The notes: generated from the letters alone by a model not told the origin. A stretch of 64,000 nucleotides of DNA from Myxococcus fulvus (GCF_900111765.1 NZ_FOIB01000006.1:434001-498000), one strand, 5' to 3'. Positions 26,442-37,132 are shown, counted from the stretch's first letter. Numbers and translations are program-made.

Positions 26442-28447
26442 TGCTCACCTTCCTCCACCGTGAGCTGGTACGAGTCCTGGAAGTTGGCCTCGCGGTTCTT
26501 CGCGTCGCGCACCTCGAAGATGTAGACGCCGGGCTCCGCGCTGAAGCGGATGCTCTCCGGCTGGTCGCCCTTGGCCCGGTCCGCCGTCTGCACGAGCGTC
26601 AGCTTCCCGTCCGGCTGCACGCGGTGCAGGTACAGGCCCACGTCCACCTTGAGGATGCCCAACAGCGTCGCCGTCAGCGGCGTGCGCACCGGACGGTCCG
26701 ACAGGTCCAACCGGTAGAAGTCCGTGTCCTTCACCGGGAACACCGTGCCGCGCACCGCCTTGCCTGGCGTCAGCTCCTGCGCGCGCTCCAGGTTGTTGTT
26801 CGGCTCGCGCTCCTCGCCGCCGTTGTCCGGCACCGTGGTGATGGTGATGCGGTAGGGCTGCTCCGCGTTCTCGAAGTCCTTCACCCACTTGCCCTCCACC
26901 TTGCGCGACGCGCCCTCCACCCGGAACCAGCACGAGCCACTGCACGCGACGTTGTTCAGGCGCTCGGGCTCCTTCAGCGCGCCGTCGTTGGCGCGCAGCA
27001 GCACCGTCTCCTGCTGCCCGTCACCCTGAGGCGGCTCCACCATGGAGAGCACCAGGTCCAGCCGCTCCACGCCCGACAGCTCCACCTTCGCCAGCACCGG
27101 CTCCGCCGTGCGCAGCACGAAGTGGTCCACGTCGCCCTTGGGCGAGATGAAGCCCTCGCGGTAGCTGCCGGCCGTCAGCGGCGTCGCCTTGTACAGCTCG
27201 TCGTTGGGCTCCAGCTCCGCGTTCGCGCCGGCCTCCTCCTGCGTCACGGTGAGCGTGTACGGCGTGCCCGAGTTGAACGTGCGGCGCGCTTCCTTGCCCG
27301 TCCCCGTCCAGCCGCCCTTCACCACCACGTAGACCACCCGGTCCGTCGCGCGCACGCCGATGTTGCGCAGGGACAAGGCCTCGCCCTCCTTGCCTCGCAG
27401 CGAGAACAGCGGCGCCTCGGCCGCCGACAGCACCGAGATTTCCGGCCGCACGCCCTCCACCGCGGACAGTTCGATCTTCAACGCCACGGAAGGCGGCTCG
27501 GGCGGCACGGCCGTGCCCGCGTCCGTCGCCTGCGCCACCGCCGCGCCCTGGGGCTGCGGCGCCGCGGGGGGCTCTCCTCCGGCGAAGGTGCCCGTGGGGG
27601 CGGGCGGCGTGTCCAGCGGCGCCGCGCCTTGCTCCGGCGTGCCCGTGGCCGCGCCGCTCTCCGAGCCCGGAGCGGGGGAGGGCGTCTCACCCTGCGCGGC
27701 GGCCGCGCCCTGCGCCACGGCGCCCTGGAGCGCCTCGGCTCCCTGGGGCGCGGAGCCCTGCGCGGGCGCGGCGCCCTGCGCGTCGTCCGGAGCGGGGACG
27801 CCCTCGCCCGGCGGCGGCGTGGGGACGGCGGCCTCGGGCAGCTCCACCCGGTACCAGTCCTCGTCGCCCGCGTGGCCCAGGAACGCCGTCACCGTCTGCC
27901 CCAGGGGCAGCGAAATCGCGTCCACCGCGCGGTCGTTCGGCTCGTGCTCCTCGCCGTCGTTGGGCGCGCGCATCTTCACCGTCAACGTGTACGCCCCGCC
28001 CACGCCCTTGCGCGCGGGCGCCACGCGCACCCAGCGCTCCTTCTCCACGTAGAGGTTGGGGAAGCGCTCCGGCTTGCCGTCGCCCTCGCTGTTGATGGCG
28101 GCCAGGCGGTTCCTGTCCCGGTCATGTACCTCCAGGGTGATGTCCCCGCCGGGCAGGCCCGACACGGTGACGTCCACCACCCGGGGCGACGCGGGCGCCA
28201 GCCGGTACCAGTCCTCGTCGGCCTTGTTGGGCTGCGCCGTCAGCTCCGCCGTCACCGTGCTGTCGCGGGTGATGTCGAGCGCCTGCTCGGGCCGCTCATT
28301 GGGCTCCTGCTCCGTGAGCGCCGCGGGCCCTGTCTCTACGGGCCCCGCGTCGGGCACCTCGCTCGGCTTGTCGTCCTTGCAGGCGACCAGCGTCGCGGCC
28401 AGCACACAGACCCACCCCCAGCGTCGCGTCACGTTCATTCTCCGCAT
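26438..28447 (-). CDS. PPC-repeat lipoprotein with long AQG-rich insert
   Basis: 669 residues. The lipoprotein signal ends CVLAATLVAC. Pre-peptidase C-terminal (PPC) domains recur, each opening with an EPN motif and a DxDWYR strand: EQEPNERPEQALD...EDWYRLA, HEPNDRAVDAISL...DEDWYRVEL, LEPNDELYKATPL...VDHFVLR and REPNNNLERAQEL...TDFYRLDL. A low-complexity insert of about 115 residues (about 206-320; DNA 27488-27832), built of Ala, Gln, Gly and Pro, splits the second domain. PPC domains occur as C-terminal modules of secreted proteases; here no catalytic domain exists, so a structural or adhesive role is inferred. The start MRRMN is preferred. Confidence 0.85.
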   Translation of the reverse strand: MRRMNVTRRWGWVCVLAATLVACKDDKPSEVPDAGPVETGPAALTEQEPNERPEQALDITRDSTVTAELTAQPNKADEDWYRLAPASPRVVDVTVSGLPGGDITLEVHDRDRNRLAAINSEGDGKPERFPNLYVEKERWVRVAPARKGVGGAYTLTVKMRAPNDGEEHEPNDRAVDAISLPLGQTVTAFLGHAGDEDWYRVELPEAAVPTPPPGEGVPAPDDAQGAAPAQGSAPQGAEALQGAVAQGAAAAQGETPSPAPGSESGAATGTPEQGAAPLDTPPAPTGTFAGGEPPAAPQPQGAAVAQATDAGTAVPPEPPSVALKIELSAVEGVRPEISVLSAAEAPLFSLRGKEGEALSLRNIGVRATDRVVYVVVKGGWTGTGKEARRTFNSGTPYTLTVTQEEAGANAELEPNDELYKATPLTAGSYREGFISPKGDVDHFVLRTAEPVLAKVELSGVERLDLVLSMVEPPQGDGQQETVLLRANDGALKEPERLNNVACSGSCWFRVEGASRKVEGKWVKDFENAEQPYRITITTVPDNGGEEREPNNNLERAQELTPGKAVRGTVFPVKDTDFYRLDLSDRPVRTPLTATLLGILKVDVGLYLHRVQPDGKLTLVQTADRAKGDQPESIRFSAEPGVYIFEVRDAKNREANFQDSYQLTVEEGEQ

Positions 28448-28609
28448 CGTGCCGCATCACTTCCTCGCGGCGTCCGAGTGTCAAGCACCCCAACATCGCG
28501 GCCGGCGCTTTCATCCCCCCGGGTCGGGGATCCGCTGTCGCTGGATTCACCGCGAAGACTTCCAGCCAGGGACTGGAGCCATTGACGCGGGGCGATCCAA
28601 GATGGCGCC

Positions 28610-29440
28610 ATGAGCCGCCTCCCCCTCGCCCTGCTGCTGCTCTCGAGCGCCGCGCCCGCCGCGTCCACCGCCCCGCCGGGCTACGCCCAGGCCTCCGACT
28701 ACCTGGAGCGCGAGCGCCAACCGGAGCGCTACACGCCCCTGCACCTCTTGGATGGGCGCGACACGACGGCGTGGTGCGCCACGGGGACGCCGCCCGCCGC
28801 CGTCACCATCGGCTTCAAGGACGTGGTGACCATCGACGAGGTGCGCGTCTACACGGGCGACGGCACCGACAAGGCCGCGTACAAGGCCCACGCGCGCGCG
28901 AAGAAGCTCACCCTCACCACCGTGGACACGTCCAAGAGCCTCAAGGTGGAGGACAAGCGCGGGCTCCAGGCCGTCCCCATCAGCCCCGCCATGACGGGCA
29001 ACCGCTTCACGCTGGAGGTCCCCGAGCGCTTCCCCGGCACGGCGGAGGACGGCCCCGTCTGCATCACCGACCTCGTCTTCTACTCGGGAGGCAAGGCGCT
29101 CAACGGCACGTGGTTGGCGCCCCGGCTGCGCTACGACGCGCGGCTGGCGCCGCTGCTGGGCACGTGGTTCAGCGGCCTGGAGGGCGCTCCGGACCGCTTC
29201 CTCTCGCTCTACGTGGACGGGACGTACCGCTTCGCGCACGAGCCGCTGGAGGGCGGCGAGCCCAGCGCCGTGACGGGCACGTATGCCCTGTCCGGTTCCC
29301 GACTCACGCTGGAGGTGCCCAAGCGGGGCAAGGTGACGCTGCGGCTGCAGAAGGGCGGCTCGGACGAGGCGGCCGCCACCCTGGAGCCCGAGGGGGCCCT
29401 GGCCGACGAGTGGGGCCGCGCCTTCCGCGGCCAGCCCTAG
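28610..29440 (+). CDS. Secreted NADase-type glycan-binding/discoidin-like protein
   Basis: 276 residues with signal peptide LPLALLLLSSAAPAAS. The first half resembles the NADase-type glycan-binding (F5/8 type C-like) domain: ASDYLERERQPERYTPLHLLDGRDTTAWCATG...VTIGFKDVVTIDEVRVYTGDG. The second half is a beta-strand-rich lipocalin-like unit (LLGTWFSGLEGAPDRFLSLYVDGTYRFAHEP), of the sort that ends with a strand-turn-strand repeat. Probably a surface or secreted binding protein. Only two cysteines, in the first half. Confidence 0.75.
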   Translation: MSRLPLALLLLSSAAPAASTAPPGYAQASDYLERERQPERYTPLHLLDGRDTTAWCATGTPPAAVTIGFKDVVTIDEVRVYTGDGTDKAAYKAHARAKKLTLTTVDTSKSLKVEDKRGLQAVPISPAMTGNRFTLEVPERFPGTAEDGPVCITDLVFYSGGKALNGTWLAPRLRYDARLAPLLGTWFSGLEGAPDRFLSLYVDGTYRFAHEPLEGGEPSAVTGTYALSGSRLTLEVPKRGKVTLRLQKGGSDEAAATLEPEGALADEWGRAFRGQP

Positions 29441-29462
29441 GTCCGTCCGGCGTGCCGCCCGA

Positions 29463-29864
29463 CTAGAGGGCGGCCACCTTCTTCTTGGCGCTGAAGCGGC
29501 GGAAGAAGGCGATGATCTCCTCCTCCGCGACCTTCACGTCGGTGGCGTCCTGGAATTCCGACTCCAGGAAGATGCCACCGCAGGACTCGCAGGTGTCGTA
29601 GTGGAGCGGGTGCTGGCGGTCGCCGCCGTCCACGCGGACGAGGTCGACATGGCACTCGGGACACTGGCCGGTCAACGCCTCCGCGTCCACCTTGCCTCCC
29701 TGATGCTCCAGCCCTTGGAGGTTGTTGTGGAGCAGGACCCGGTTCAGGTCCGCGACGTCGATCCACAGCCCGCCGCAGTCTCCACACTTTCGCAACGTCT
29801 GGTCATCCCCCACGAGATCGGCCATCTCGACGTTGCAGCTGGGGCAATCCATGGGACGGTTCAT
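29463..29864 (-). CDS. TFIIB-type zinc-ribbon protein
   Basis: 133 residues from MNRPMDCPSCNVEM. Two zf-TFIIB-like zinc ribbons: CPSC...CGDCGGLWID (about 7-33) and CPEC...CESCGGIFLE (about 66-95), each with CxxC pairs and the GG-h-(W/F) hallmark. Such small proteins are predicted nucleic-acid or protein binders; function unknown. A good ribosome site (GCAGGAGA) lies immediately before the ATG at 29864, and a sigma-70-like promoter is at 29905-29934, so it can be transcribed separately from murA. Confidence 0.85.
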   Translation of the reverse strand: MNRPMDCPSCNVEMADLVGDDQTLRKCGDCGGLWIDVADLNRVLLHNNLQGLEHQGGKVDAEALTGQCPECHVDLVRVDGGDRQHPLHYDTCESCGGIFLESEFQDATDVKVAEEEIIAFFRRFSAKKKVAAL

Positions 29865-29904
29865 TCTCCTGCAATGGGGGACGCACGTCCCCAGTGGTCG
29901 GAGA

Positions 29905-29934
29905 ATGATAGGTCGCGCGAAATTTGGGATGCAA
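29905..29934 (-). promoter_or_regulatory. Sigma-70-like promoter of the zinc-ribbon gene
   Basis: On the minus strand TTGCAT (29934-29929), 18-base spacer and TATCAT (29910-29905), 41 bases before the ATG at 29864. The -10 matches five of six; the -35 is weaker. Confidence 0.45.
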
Positions 29935-29938
29935 CCCA

Positions 29939-29961
29939 CGTTGCCGCTTCTGTTGGCAACG
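29939..29961 (-). terminator. Hairpin after murA
   Basis: CGTTGCC (29939-29945) pairs with GGCAACG (29955-29961), loop of nine bases, 33 bases past the murA stop on the minus strand. No U-tract follows, so termination may be partial or Rho-dependent. Confidence 0.35.
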
Positions 29962-29993
29962 CGCCGTCTGGGGGTCGAAAGGCCCCGTGCTCC

Positions 29994-31265
<1,272 letters not shown>

Positions 31266-31279
31266 GTTGCTTCCGGCCC

Positions 31280-32161
31280 TCAGCCCTGTGGCCCGCTGAC
31301 CGCGGGCTGTGTCCCAAATGCCATGCGCTCCCGCCGCTCGAGGTCCTTCTCCACGCGCGCGTCCTCGTAACCGGCCGCGCGCAGGAGCTCCAGGACGGCG
31401 GGGCCCTGCGTCTCCCCCATCTCCAGTGCAAGCAGTCCGCCAGGCTCCAACCACTTCCGGGCCTCGCTGACCACGCGCTTCAAGGCAACCAGTCCGTCGG
31501 GCCCTCCGTCCAGCGCCAGCCGGGGCTCGCGCCGCACCTCGGCGGACAGCCCGGGAATCTCGTCCGACGCGATGTAGGGCGGGTTGGACACGACGACGTG
31601 GAAGAGGACGCCAGCGGGCAGCGGGGAGAACAGGTCACCCTGCAGCACCGTGACGCGCTCGGAGACCTTGAGCGCCTCCGCGTTCTCGCGCGCCAGCGCG
31701 CACGCGTCCGGCGACAGGTCCGTGGCCGTCACCGCCAGCAGGGGCCGCTCGGCCGCGAGGCTGATGGCGATACAGCCCGAGCCGGTGCACACGTCCAGCG
31801 CGCGCGCGGGCGCGTCCTTGGGGAGCTTGCGCAGGGCGGCCTCCACCAGGAGCTCCGTCTCCGGGCGGGGGATGAGCACGCGCGCGTCCACCTTGTAGGC
31901 GCGGTTGTAGAACTCACGCGTCCCGGTCAGGTACTGCGTGGGCTCACCCGACAGGCGCCGGGCGATGAGCGCCTTGTAGGTGGCCAGCTCGTCCTTGGAG
32001 AGCGGGCGGTCCAGGTCCACGTACAGGCGCACGCGGCCCGTCTTCAGCACGTGCGACAGGAGGATTTCCGCGGTGAGCCGCGGCGCGTCCACCTGCCGCT
32101 TCTCGAAGTGCTGCGTCGTCCAGGTGAGGACCTTGCGGATGGTCCAGGTCTCGCTGCTCAT
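31280..32161 (-). CDS. prmC: Peptide chain release factor N5-glutamine methyltransferase PrmC
   Basis: 293 residues. The N-terminal helical domain ([30 protein letters not shown]) is followed by a Rossmann methyltransferase domain with [18 protein letters not shown] (SAM-binding) and the glutamine-recognising NPPY motif ([16 protein letters not shown]). It methylates the GGQ glutamine of RF1/RF2. The start ATG overlaps the prfA stop by four bases, so its substrate RF1 is made in the same transcript. The standard length is 270-300 residues. Confidence 0.96.
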   Translation of the reverse strand: MSSETWTIRKVLTWTTQHFEKRQVDAPRLTAEILLSHVLKTGRVRLYVDLDRPLSKDELATYKALIARRLSGEPTQYLTGTREFYNRAYKVDARVLIPRPETELLVEAALRKLPKDAPARALDVCTGSGCIAISLAAERPLLAVTATDLSPDACALARENAEALKVSERVTVLQGDLFSPLPAGVLFHVVVSNPPYIASDEIPGLSAEVRREPRLALDGGPDGLVALKRVVSEARKWLEPGGLLALEMGETQGPAVLELLRAAGYEDARVEKDLERRERMAFGTQPAVSGPQG

Positions 32162-33252
32162 GCTTCGGGCTGTGGCCTCGGACCGCCGCCCGTCTGCGCC
32201 TTGAGGGCCTCGGCCTGGTAGTAGGTCCGGCAGGCGGTGATGATGTCCTCGATGTCGCCCATCATCACGGCCGGCAGGTTGTGAACCGTCAGGCCGATGC
32301 GGTGGTCCGTCAGCCGGTCCTGCGGGAAGTTGTACGTGCGGATCTTCTCGCTGCGGTCGCCCGTGCCCACCTGCGAGCGGCGGGTGGAGTCACGCTCGGA
32401 GCGGATGCGCTCCTGCTCGATTTCGTAGATCTTCGCGCGGAGCATGCGAAGGGCCATGTTGTAGTTCTTCAGCTGGCTCTTCTCCTGCTGGCACTTCACC
32501 ACGATGCCCGTGGGCCGGTGCGTCAGGCGCACCGCGGAGTCCGTGGTGTTGACGCTCTGTCCGCCGGAGCCCGTGGAGCGCATGGCCTGCCGGTCGATGT
32601 CCGCCTCGTTGATCTTCACGTCCACCTCCTCGGCCTCGGGCATGACCGCCACGGTGATGGTGGAGGTGTGGATGCGGCCCTGCGTCTCGGTGGCCGGCAC
32701 GCGCTGGACGCGGTGCACGCCGGACTCGTACTTCAGGCTGCTGAAGACGGCGTCGCCCGACAGCGTCACGGTGGCGTCCTTCACGCCGCCCGCGTTGCCG
32801 GGGCTCATGTCGATGATGTCCGACTTCCAGCCGCGGGTGTCCGCGTACCGGAGGTACATCTGCATGACCTCCTCGGCGAACAGCGCCGCCTCGTCGCCGC
32901 CCGCGCCCGCGCGGATCTCCAGGATGACGTTCTTGTCGTCATTGGGGTCCTTGGGGAGCAGCAGCACCTTGAGGCTGGCCTCGAGCGTGTCGCGCTGGTC
33001 CTTCAGACCGGGCAGGGCCTCGCGCGCGTAGGTCTTCTCGTCCGCGCCGCCGGCGTCGAGCCAGGCCTCCACCTCCTTGAGGTCCGCGAGCACCTGGCGG
33101 TACGTCCGGAACGTCTCCACCAGCTTCTCCAGGCCCGCACGCTCCTTGGAGACCTTCTGGAGCCTCGCCGAATCGGCGAGCACGTCCGGGTTGGACAGGT
33201 CCGCGGTGAGGCGCTCGAACCGGCGCTCGACGTCTTCGAGTTTGTCAATCAT
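32158..33252 (-). CDS. prfA: Peptide chain release factor 1 (RF1)
   Basis: 364 residues. Contains the catalytic [28 protein letters not shown] (GGQ), an RF1 stop-codon-recognition region near [19 protein letters not shown], and [13 protein letters not shown] near the end. It recognises UAA/UAG and triggers peptide release. First gene of prfA-prmC-murA. No frameshift or truncation. Confidence 0.97.
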   Translation of the reverse strand: MIDKLEDVERRFERLTADLSNPDVLADSARLQKVSKERAGLEKLVETFRTYRQVLADLKEVEAWLDAGGADEKTYAREALPGLKDQRDTLEASLKVLLLPKDPNDDKNVILEIRAGAGGDEAALFAEEVMQMYLRYADTRGWKSDIIDMSPGNAGGVKDATVTLSGDAVFSSLKYESGVHRVQRVPATETQGRIHTSTITVAVMPEAEEVDVKINEADIDRQAMRSTGSGGQSVNTTDSAVRLTHRPTGIVVKCQQEKSQLKNYNMALRMLRAKIYEIEQERIRSERDSTRRSQVGTGDRSEKIRTYNFPQDRLTDHRIGLTVHNLPAVMMGDIEDIITACRTYYQAEALKAQTGGGPRPQPEA

Positions 33253-33416
33253 CGTCGTTCCAGGGGGTATTGCCCCTTTGTCCGGCTGCTGGCAAGGGAG
33301 GACGGAGTCAAGAAATTCCTTGGCCGCTCGGGCGGTAGCATGAAAGAAGGGCCGCCCTCACCGCCGAGCCTCGTGCCCGAGCGGTCGGTCTCACATCACC
33401 TACACGGAGTCCTTCC

Positions 33417-33539
33417 ATGCCCGCCCAGAAGGGAAATCGTTCCAAGAAGAAGGTCGCCAACCGCGCCAAGGGCCGGAAGGCCCAGCTGAAGCGCCGCCGC
33501 AGCCGCGCCAAGAAGGGCCAGTCCAACAACAAGGTCTGA
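33417..33539 (+). CDS. Tiny, highly basic protein (40 residues)
   Basis: MPAQKGNRSKKKVANRAKGR followed by KAQLKRRRSRAKKGQSNNKV: 17 of 40 residues are Lys or Arg and none is acidic. ACACGGAG lies about nine bases before the ATG, and a strong hairpin (33550-33580) begins 11 bases after the stop, giving a complete transcription unit. The composition suggests binding to RNA, ribosomes or DNA; it does not match ribosomal protein Thx or H-NS-like proteins by eye. Small genes of this kind are often missed because of their length. Confidence 0.7.
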   Translation: MPAQKGNRSKKKVANRAKGRKAQLKRRRSRAKKGQSNNKV

Positions 33540-33547
33540 CGCGCCGG

Positions 33548-34747
33548 TTACTCCCTCCCGCCAGTCGTGGGGGAGGGAGTCGGCCCGGCCCACGGCTCCA
33601 ACTCGGGGAGCATCCTCCCCAGGGAGCGTGAGCTTTCGGCCAGAAGTCGCAGCACCTCCTCGGCCGCCGGCCCCGTCACGGGCACCGGCTGGAAGGGGAG
33701 CTCCGGGAAGCGGTCCGTGCGCAGCGGCAGCACCTCACTCGAGAGGTAGCCCTCCGGTCCGAAGGTCCCCTTCCACAGCGCGCTGCGCTTGTCGCGCGGG
33801 TTCCAGTTGCCTCCGAAGACGAAGTTGCCCAGAGAGTACACCACGGGCTTGCCCTGGAAGAGCTCCATGCCCTGGAGCACGTGCGGGTGGCTGCCCAGCA
33901 CGCCCGAGGCGCCCGCGTCGATGGCGGCGTGCGCCAGTTGGACCTGGTAGGGCTCCAGCACCTGGGTGCCCTCGCGGCCCCAGTGGAAGTAGGGCAGCAC
34001 GACGTCCGCCTGGGCCTTCGCCCGGGTGATGTCCTCGCGCAGCATCCGCTCCATCACGTCCACGTCGGAGAAGTGGCCCGCGACGCCCGGCGTGGTGTCG
34101 GTGGCGTAGACCTCCGGCGGCTCGATGTTGCGCTCGCCCAGGAAGAAGTAGCCCAAGAGCGCCACCCGCAGGCCGCCCACGGTGACGATGGCGGGGCGGC
34201 GCGCCTCGGCCAGGGTGCGCCCGGCGCCGAAGTAGGGGATGCGCGCGGCCTCCAGCGTCGCCAGGGTGTCGAGCAGCCCCTGGGCGCCGTAGTCCATCAG
34301 GTGGTTGTTGGCCAGGCTGACCACGTCCACGCCGCCCGCGGTGAGCGCGCCCACCAGCTCCGGGCGGGCCCGGAAGTTGAAGTTCTTGGGCAGCTTCTCG
34401 CCCCCTTCGGTGAAGGGGCACTCCAGGTTGATGACGAAGAGGTCCGCCGCGTCACCCAGGGGCCGGACCTCCTTGAAGCCGTAGGCGAAGAGCTCCTCCC
34501 GGGAGCGGCCCTTGGCCAGCTCGTCGTCGAAGAACTTCTGGTGGTTGTGGCCGAGCGTCACGTCCCCGCCGAACAGCAGGGTGACGGGTCGGGGGACGGC
34601 GGGCGGGGAGGGGGGCGCCAGGGCGGCGGGCGTCCCGGCGTCCTCGGTTTGTCGGGCCGGGGCGGGGGGGGTGGGGTCCACCGTCACCGGGACGGGGCGA
34701 GGATGACAGGCGGAGAACAGGAGGAGCAGCAGGGCGGCGTGGCGCAT
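33548..34747 (-). CDS. CapA-family lipoprotein (poly-gamma-glutamate/capsule-associated)
   Basis: 399 residues. Lipoprotein signal MRHAALLLLLFSAC, a Pro-rich spacer, then the CapA/PGA_cap metallophosphoesterase-like fold: LLFGGDVTLG, DLFVINLECPFTEGG, VSLANNHLMDYG, VVLPYFHWGREG and SGVLGSHPHVLQGMELFQGKPVVYSLGNFVFGG. The family includes CapA of Bacillus and many enzymes of unknown substrate. It is exported, presumably attached to a membrane. It diverges from the TPR gene; the intervening 63 bases contain no clear promoter consensus. Confidence 0.93.
   Translation of the reverse strand: MRHAALLLLLFSACHPRPVPVTVDPTPPAPARQTEDAGTPAALAPPSPPAVPRPVTLLFGGDVTLGHNHQKFFDDELAKGRSREELFAYGFKEVRPLGDAADLFVINLECPFTEGGEKLPKNFNFRARPELVGALTAGGVDVVSLANNHLMDYGAQGLLDTLATLEAARIPYFGAGRTLAEARRPAIVTVGGLRVALLGYFFLGERNIEPPEVYATDTTPGVAGHFSDVDVMERMLREDITRAKAQADVVLPYFHWGREGTQVLEPYQVQLAHAAIDAGASGVLGSHPHVLQGMELFQGKPVVYSLGNFVFGGNWNPRDKRSALWKGTFGPEGYLSSEVLPLRTDRFPELPFQPVPVTGPAAEEVLRLLAESSRSLGRMLPELEPWAGPTPSPTTGGRE
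33550..33580. terminator. Bidirectional terminator hairpin between convergent genes
   Basis: ACTCCCTCCC (33550-33559) pairs perfectly with GGGAGGGAGT (33571-33580), loop of 11 bases. It lies between the 40-residue gene (plus) and the CapA gene (minus) and overlaps the last codons of the latter. No U-tract. Confidence 0.55.
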
Positions 34748-34810
34748 GGACGGAGGGAAACTCTACCTTGCACCCGTGTTTGCGCGGCGCGTAGATTGCC
34801 CCGCGCTCTC

Positions 34811-35626
34811 ATGGCCCGGGAAAAGGACAACATCGCGCTCTCCGACGAGCACAACACTCGCGGAATCGAGCTGGCGGACCGGGGTTGGCTGGACGAGGCC
34901 ATCAAGGAGTTCAAGAAGGCCATCGAGCTGGACCCCAGCTCCGCCCACGCCCACGACAACCTGGCGACCGTCTACGCGGAGAAGAAGCTCTTCCGCGAGG
35001 CGCTCACCGAGTACCTCACCGCCCTGAAGCTGGAGCCGGAGAGCGCCACGGCGCACTACAACCTGGCCTGCTTCCTCTCCACGCACGCGGGGGAGATGGC
35101 CGTGGAGGAGTACAAGGAGGCCATCGAGCTGGACCCCGAGTACCCGGACGCGCACCTCAACCTGGGCCTCACCTACGCGGACCAGGGCCGGGTCGAGGAG
35201 GCGATGCGCGAGCTGCAGGCGGCCATCGAGCTGGACCCGCAGGACGCGTTCCCCCGGCACGAGCTGGCGGCGCTGATGATGGACGAGGGCGACTACCGCT
35301 CGGCGATTACGCTGCTCAAGGACGTGGTGCGGCTGGAGCCGGACAACTTCGAGGCCCAGCTGGATTTGGGCATCTGCTACGCGCAGAAGGGCTTCTACGC
35401 GGAGGCCGAGCGCGCGTACGAGCGGGCCCGGGCGCTGAACGCCGAGGACCTGCTGCTCAACTACAACCTGTCCGCGCTGTACGCCCTCTGGGGGCGGCCG
35501 AAGGACGCGGTGCAGTACCTGAAGTCGGCGCTCACGGCGGACCGGCAGAAGGTGATGGGGTGGTTGTCGACGGACCCCATGTTCGACGCCCTCAAGGGCG
35601 ACACCGACTTCGAAGCCTTGTTCTGA
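34811..35626 (+). CDS. TPR-repeat protein
   Basis: 271 residues, at least six tetratricopeptide repeats from residue ~12 (NTRGIELADRGWLDEAIKEFKKAIELDPS, HDNLATVYAEKKLFREALTEYLTALKLEPE, HLNLGLTYADQGRVEEAMRELQAAIELDP, ...). No signal peptide, so cytosolic. The C-terminal VMGWLSTDPMFDALKGDTDFEALF is a common end of solitary TPR proteins. There is no ribosome site before the ATG; the AUG may be near the 5' end of the transcript. It lies four bases before the CorC/HlyC-like gene, with which it forms an operon. Confidence 0.92.
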   Translation: MAREKDNIALSDEHNTRGIELADRGWLDEAIKEFKKAIELDPSSAHAHDNLATVYAEKKLFREALTEYLTALKLEPESATAHYNLACFLSTHAGEMAVEEYKEAIELDPEYPDAHLNLGLTYADQGRVEEAMRELQAAIELDPQDAFPRHELAALMMDEGDYRSAITLLKDVVRLEPDNFEAQLDLGICYAQKGFYAEAERAYERARALNAEDLLLNYNLSALYALWGRPKDAVQYLKSALTADRQKVMGWLSTDPMFDALKGDTDFEALF

Positions 35627-35629
35627 GCC

Positions 35630-37054
35630 ATGGGCATGGAATGGGTGTTCCTGGGGCTGGCGATCCTCCTGGTCTTCGCCAACGGCTTCTTCGTGGCGAC
35701 CGAGTTCGCCATCGTGAAGGTTCGCGCCACGCGGCTGCAGGCGCTGGTGGACGAGGGCCAGCCGGGCTCCACGCAGGCGCTGAAGATGGTGGAGCAGCTG
35801 GACGCGTACCTGTCCGCCACCCAGTTCGGAATCACGCTGGCGTCGCTGGGGTTGGGCTGGCTGGGTGAGCCCGCCTTCGCCGCGCTGCTGGAGCCGGTGC
35901 TGACGCGGGTGGTGCCCGAGGGCGCGAGCGCCACGGTGGCGCACACCGCGTCGGTGGTCATCGCCTTCAGCATCATCACGTTCCTGCACATCGTGCTCGG
36001 GGAGCTGGCGCCCAAGAGCCTGGCCATCCAGCGCGCGGAGGCGACGACGCTCGCGGTGGCGCTGCCGATGCGCGCCTTCTACCTGCTGTTCTACCCGGCC
36101 ATCGTCCTGCTCAACGGGCTGGCGGCGTGGGTGCTGCGGGTGGTGGGGCTGCAGTCGGTGGGCGAGGCGCACGAGGCGCACAGCGAGGACGAGCTGCTCG
36201 TCATCCTCCACAGCTCGGCGCAGGCGGGGGCGATAACCACGGCGCGCGCGGAGCTGCTCGAGCGCGCGCTGGAGATGGCGCAGAAGACGGCGCGGCAGGT
36301 GATGGTGCCGCGAAACCAGGTGAAGTTCCTGGACGTGGAGGAGCCGCTGGAGAAGTGCATCGCGGACGCGCGCGCCGCGGGGCACACGTGGCTGCCGGTG
36401 TGCCGGGGCAACCTGGACGAGGTCGAGGGCGTGGTGAACGCCAAGGACCTCTTCTTCCTGTTGTCGCGCGGCGAGCTGCGCAGCCTGGCGCAGGTGCAGC
36501 GGCCGGTGCTGTTCATCCCCGAGAACGCGACGCTGGAGCAGCTGCTCGCGGAGTTCCGGCGCAGGCGCCGTCAGACGGCGCTGGTGGTGGACGAGCACGG
36601 CGGCACGTCGGGCCTGGTCACCATCGCGGACGTGGTCGCGGAGGTGGTGGGCGACGTGGCGGAGCTGGGCCGGCGGGTGGAGGAGGTGCGCTCGTTGCCC
36701 GGTGGCCGCTTCGAGCTGCCCGGCACCGCGCAGCTGGATGACCTGGAGGAGCGGCTGGACGTCAGCTTCGACCTGGACGAGGACGAAGAGGGCGAGGTGA
36801 CGACGATTGCCGGCTTCCTGATGTCGAAGCTGGGGCGGGTGCCGGAGAAGGGCGACTCGCTGCGGCTCGACATGTGGCGCATCCTCGTGGAGGAGGTGGA
36901 CGGGCCCCGCGTGGTGCGCGTGGTGGTGGAGCCCCAGTCCCGCGCCGTGCCCCGGACGCCCGCGGATGGCTCCGCGCCGGCCACGTCGACGGAGGGCTCC
37001 TCGGGTGAGACGCCCCCGACGGCTTCGTCGGGCTCGGGTGGCGAGTCCGCCTGA
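35630..37054 (+). CDS. Hemolysin/CorC family membrane protein (DUF21-CBS-CorC)
   Basis: 474 residues. DUF21 membrane domain 1-190 with hydrophobic helices (MEWVFLGLAILLVFANGFFVATEFAIVKVRATRL; ASVVIAFSIITFLHIVLGELAPKSL), a paired CBS domain about 210-320 and a C-terminal CorC_HlyC domain. The bacterial family includes magnesium/cobalt transport and efflux accessory proteins (CNNM-like). The C-terminal ~40 residues are low-complexity (SSGETPPTASSGSGGESA). The gene is the second in an operon with the TPR protein. Confidence 0.92.
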   Translation: MGMEWVFLGLAILLVFANGFFVATEFAIVKVRATRLQALVDEGQPGSTQALKMVEQLDAYLSATQFGITLASLGLGWLGEPAFAALLEPVLTRVVPEGASATVAHTASVVIAFSIITFLHIVLGELAPKSLAIQRAEATTLAVALPMRAFYLLFYPAIVLLNGLAAWVLRVVGLQSVGEAHEAHSEDELLVILHSSAQAGAITTARAELLERALEMAQKTARQVMVPRNQVKFLDVEEPLEKCIADARAAGHTWLPVCRGNLDEVEGVVNAKDLFFLLSRGELRSLAQVQRPVLFIPENATLEQLLAEFRRRRRQTALVVDEHGGTSGLVTIADVVAEVVGDVAELGRRVEEVRSLPGGRFELPGTAQLDDLEERLDVSFDLDEDEEGEVTTIAGFLMSKLGRVPEKGDSLRLDMWRILVEEVDGPRVVRVVVEPQSRAVPRTPADGSAPATSTEGSSGETPPTASSGSGGESA

Positions 37055-37132
37055 GCGTTGACGCAAAGCCCGCGCCGCTCATTCGCGACGCGGGCCGTGC
37101 TGCCTTCGCGTTCCCAGTCCCTTGGGCCGCGC

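Noticed and set aside
26624-28585. A frame of 653 codons opposite the PPC lipoprotein
   Set aside because: Arg/His/Ala-rich shadow of a well-supported gene; no domains or ribosome site.
34768-34797. Promoter TTGCAC-N18-TAGATT before the TPR gene
   Set aside because: The -35 matches only three of six, and the -10 lies too close to the ATG unless the message is leaderless.
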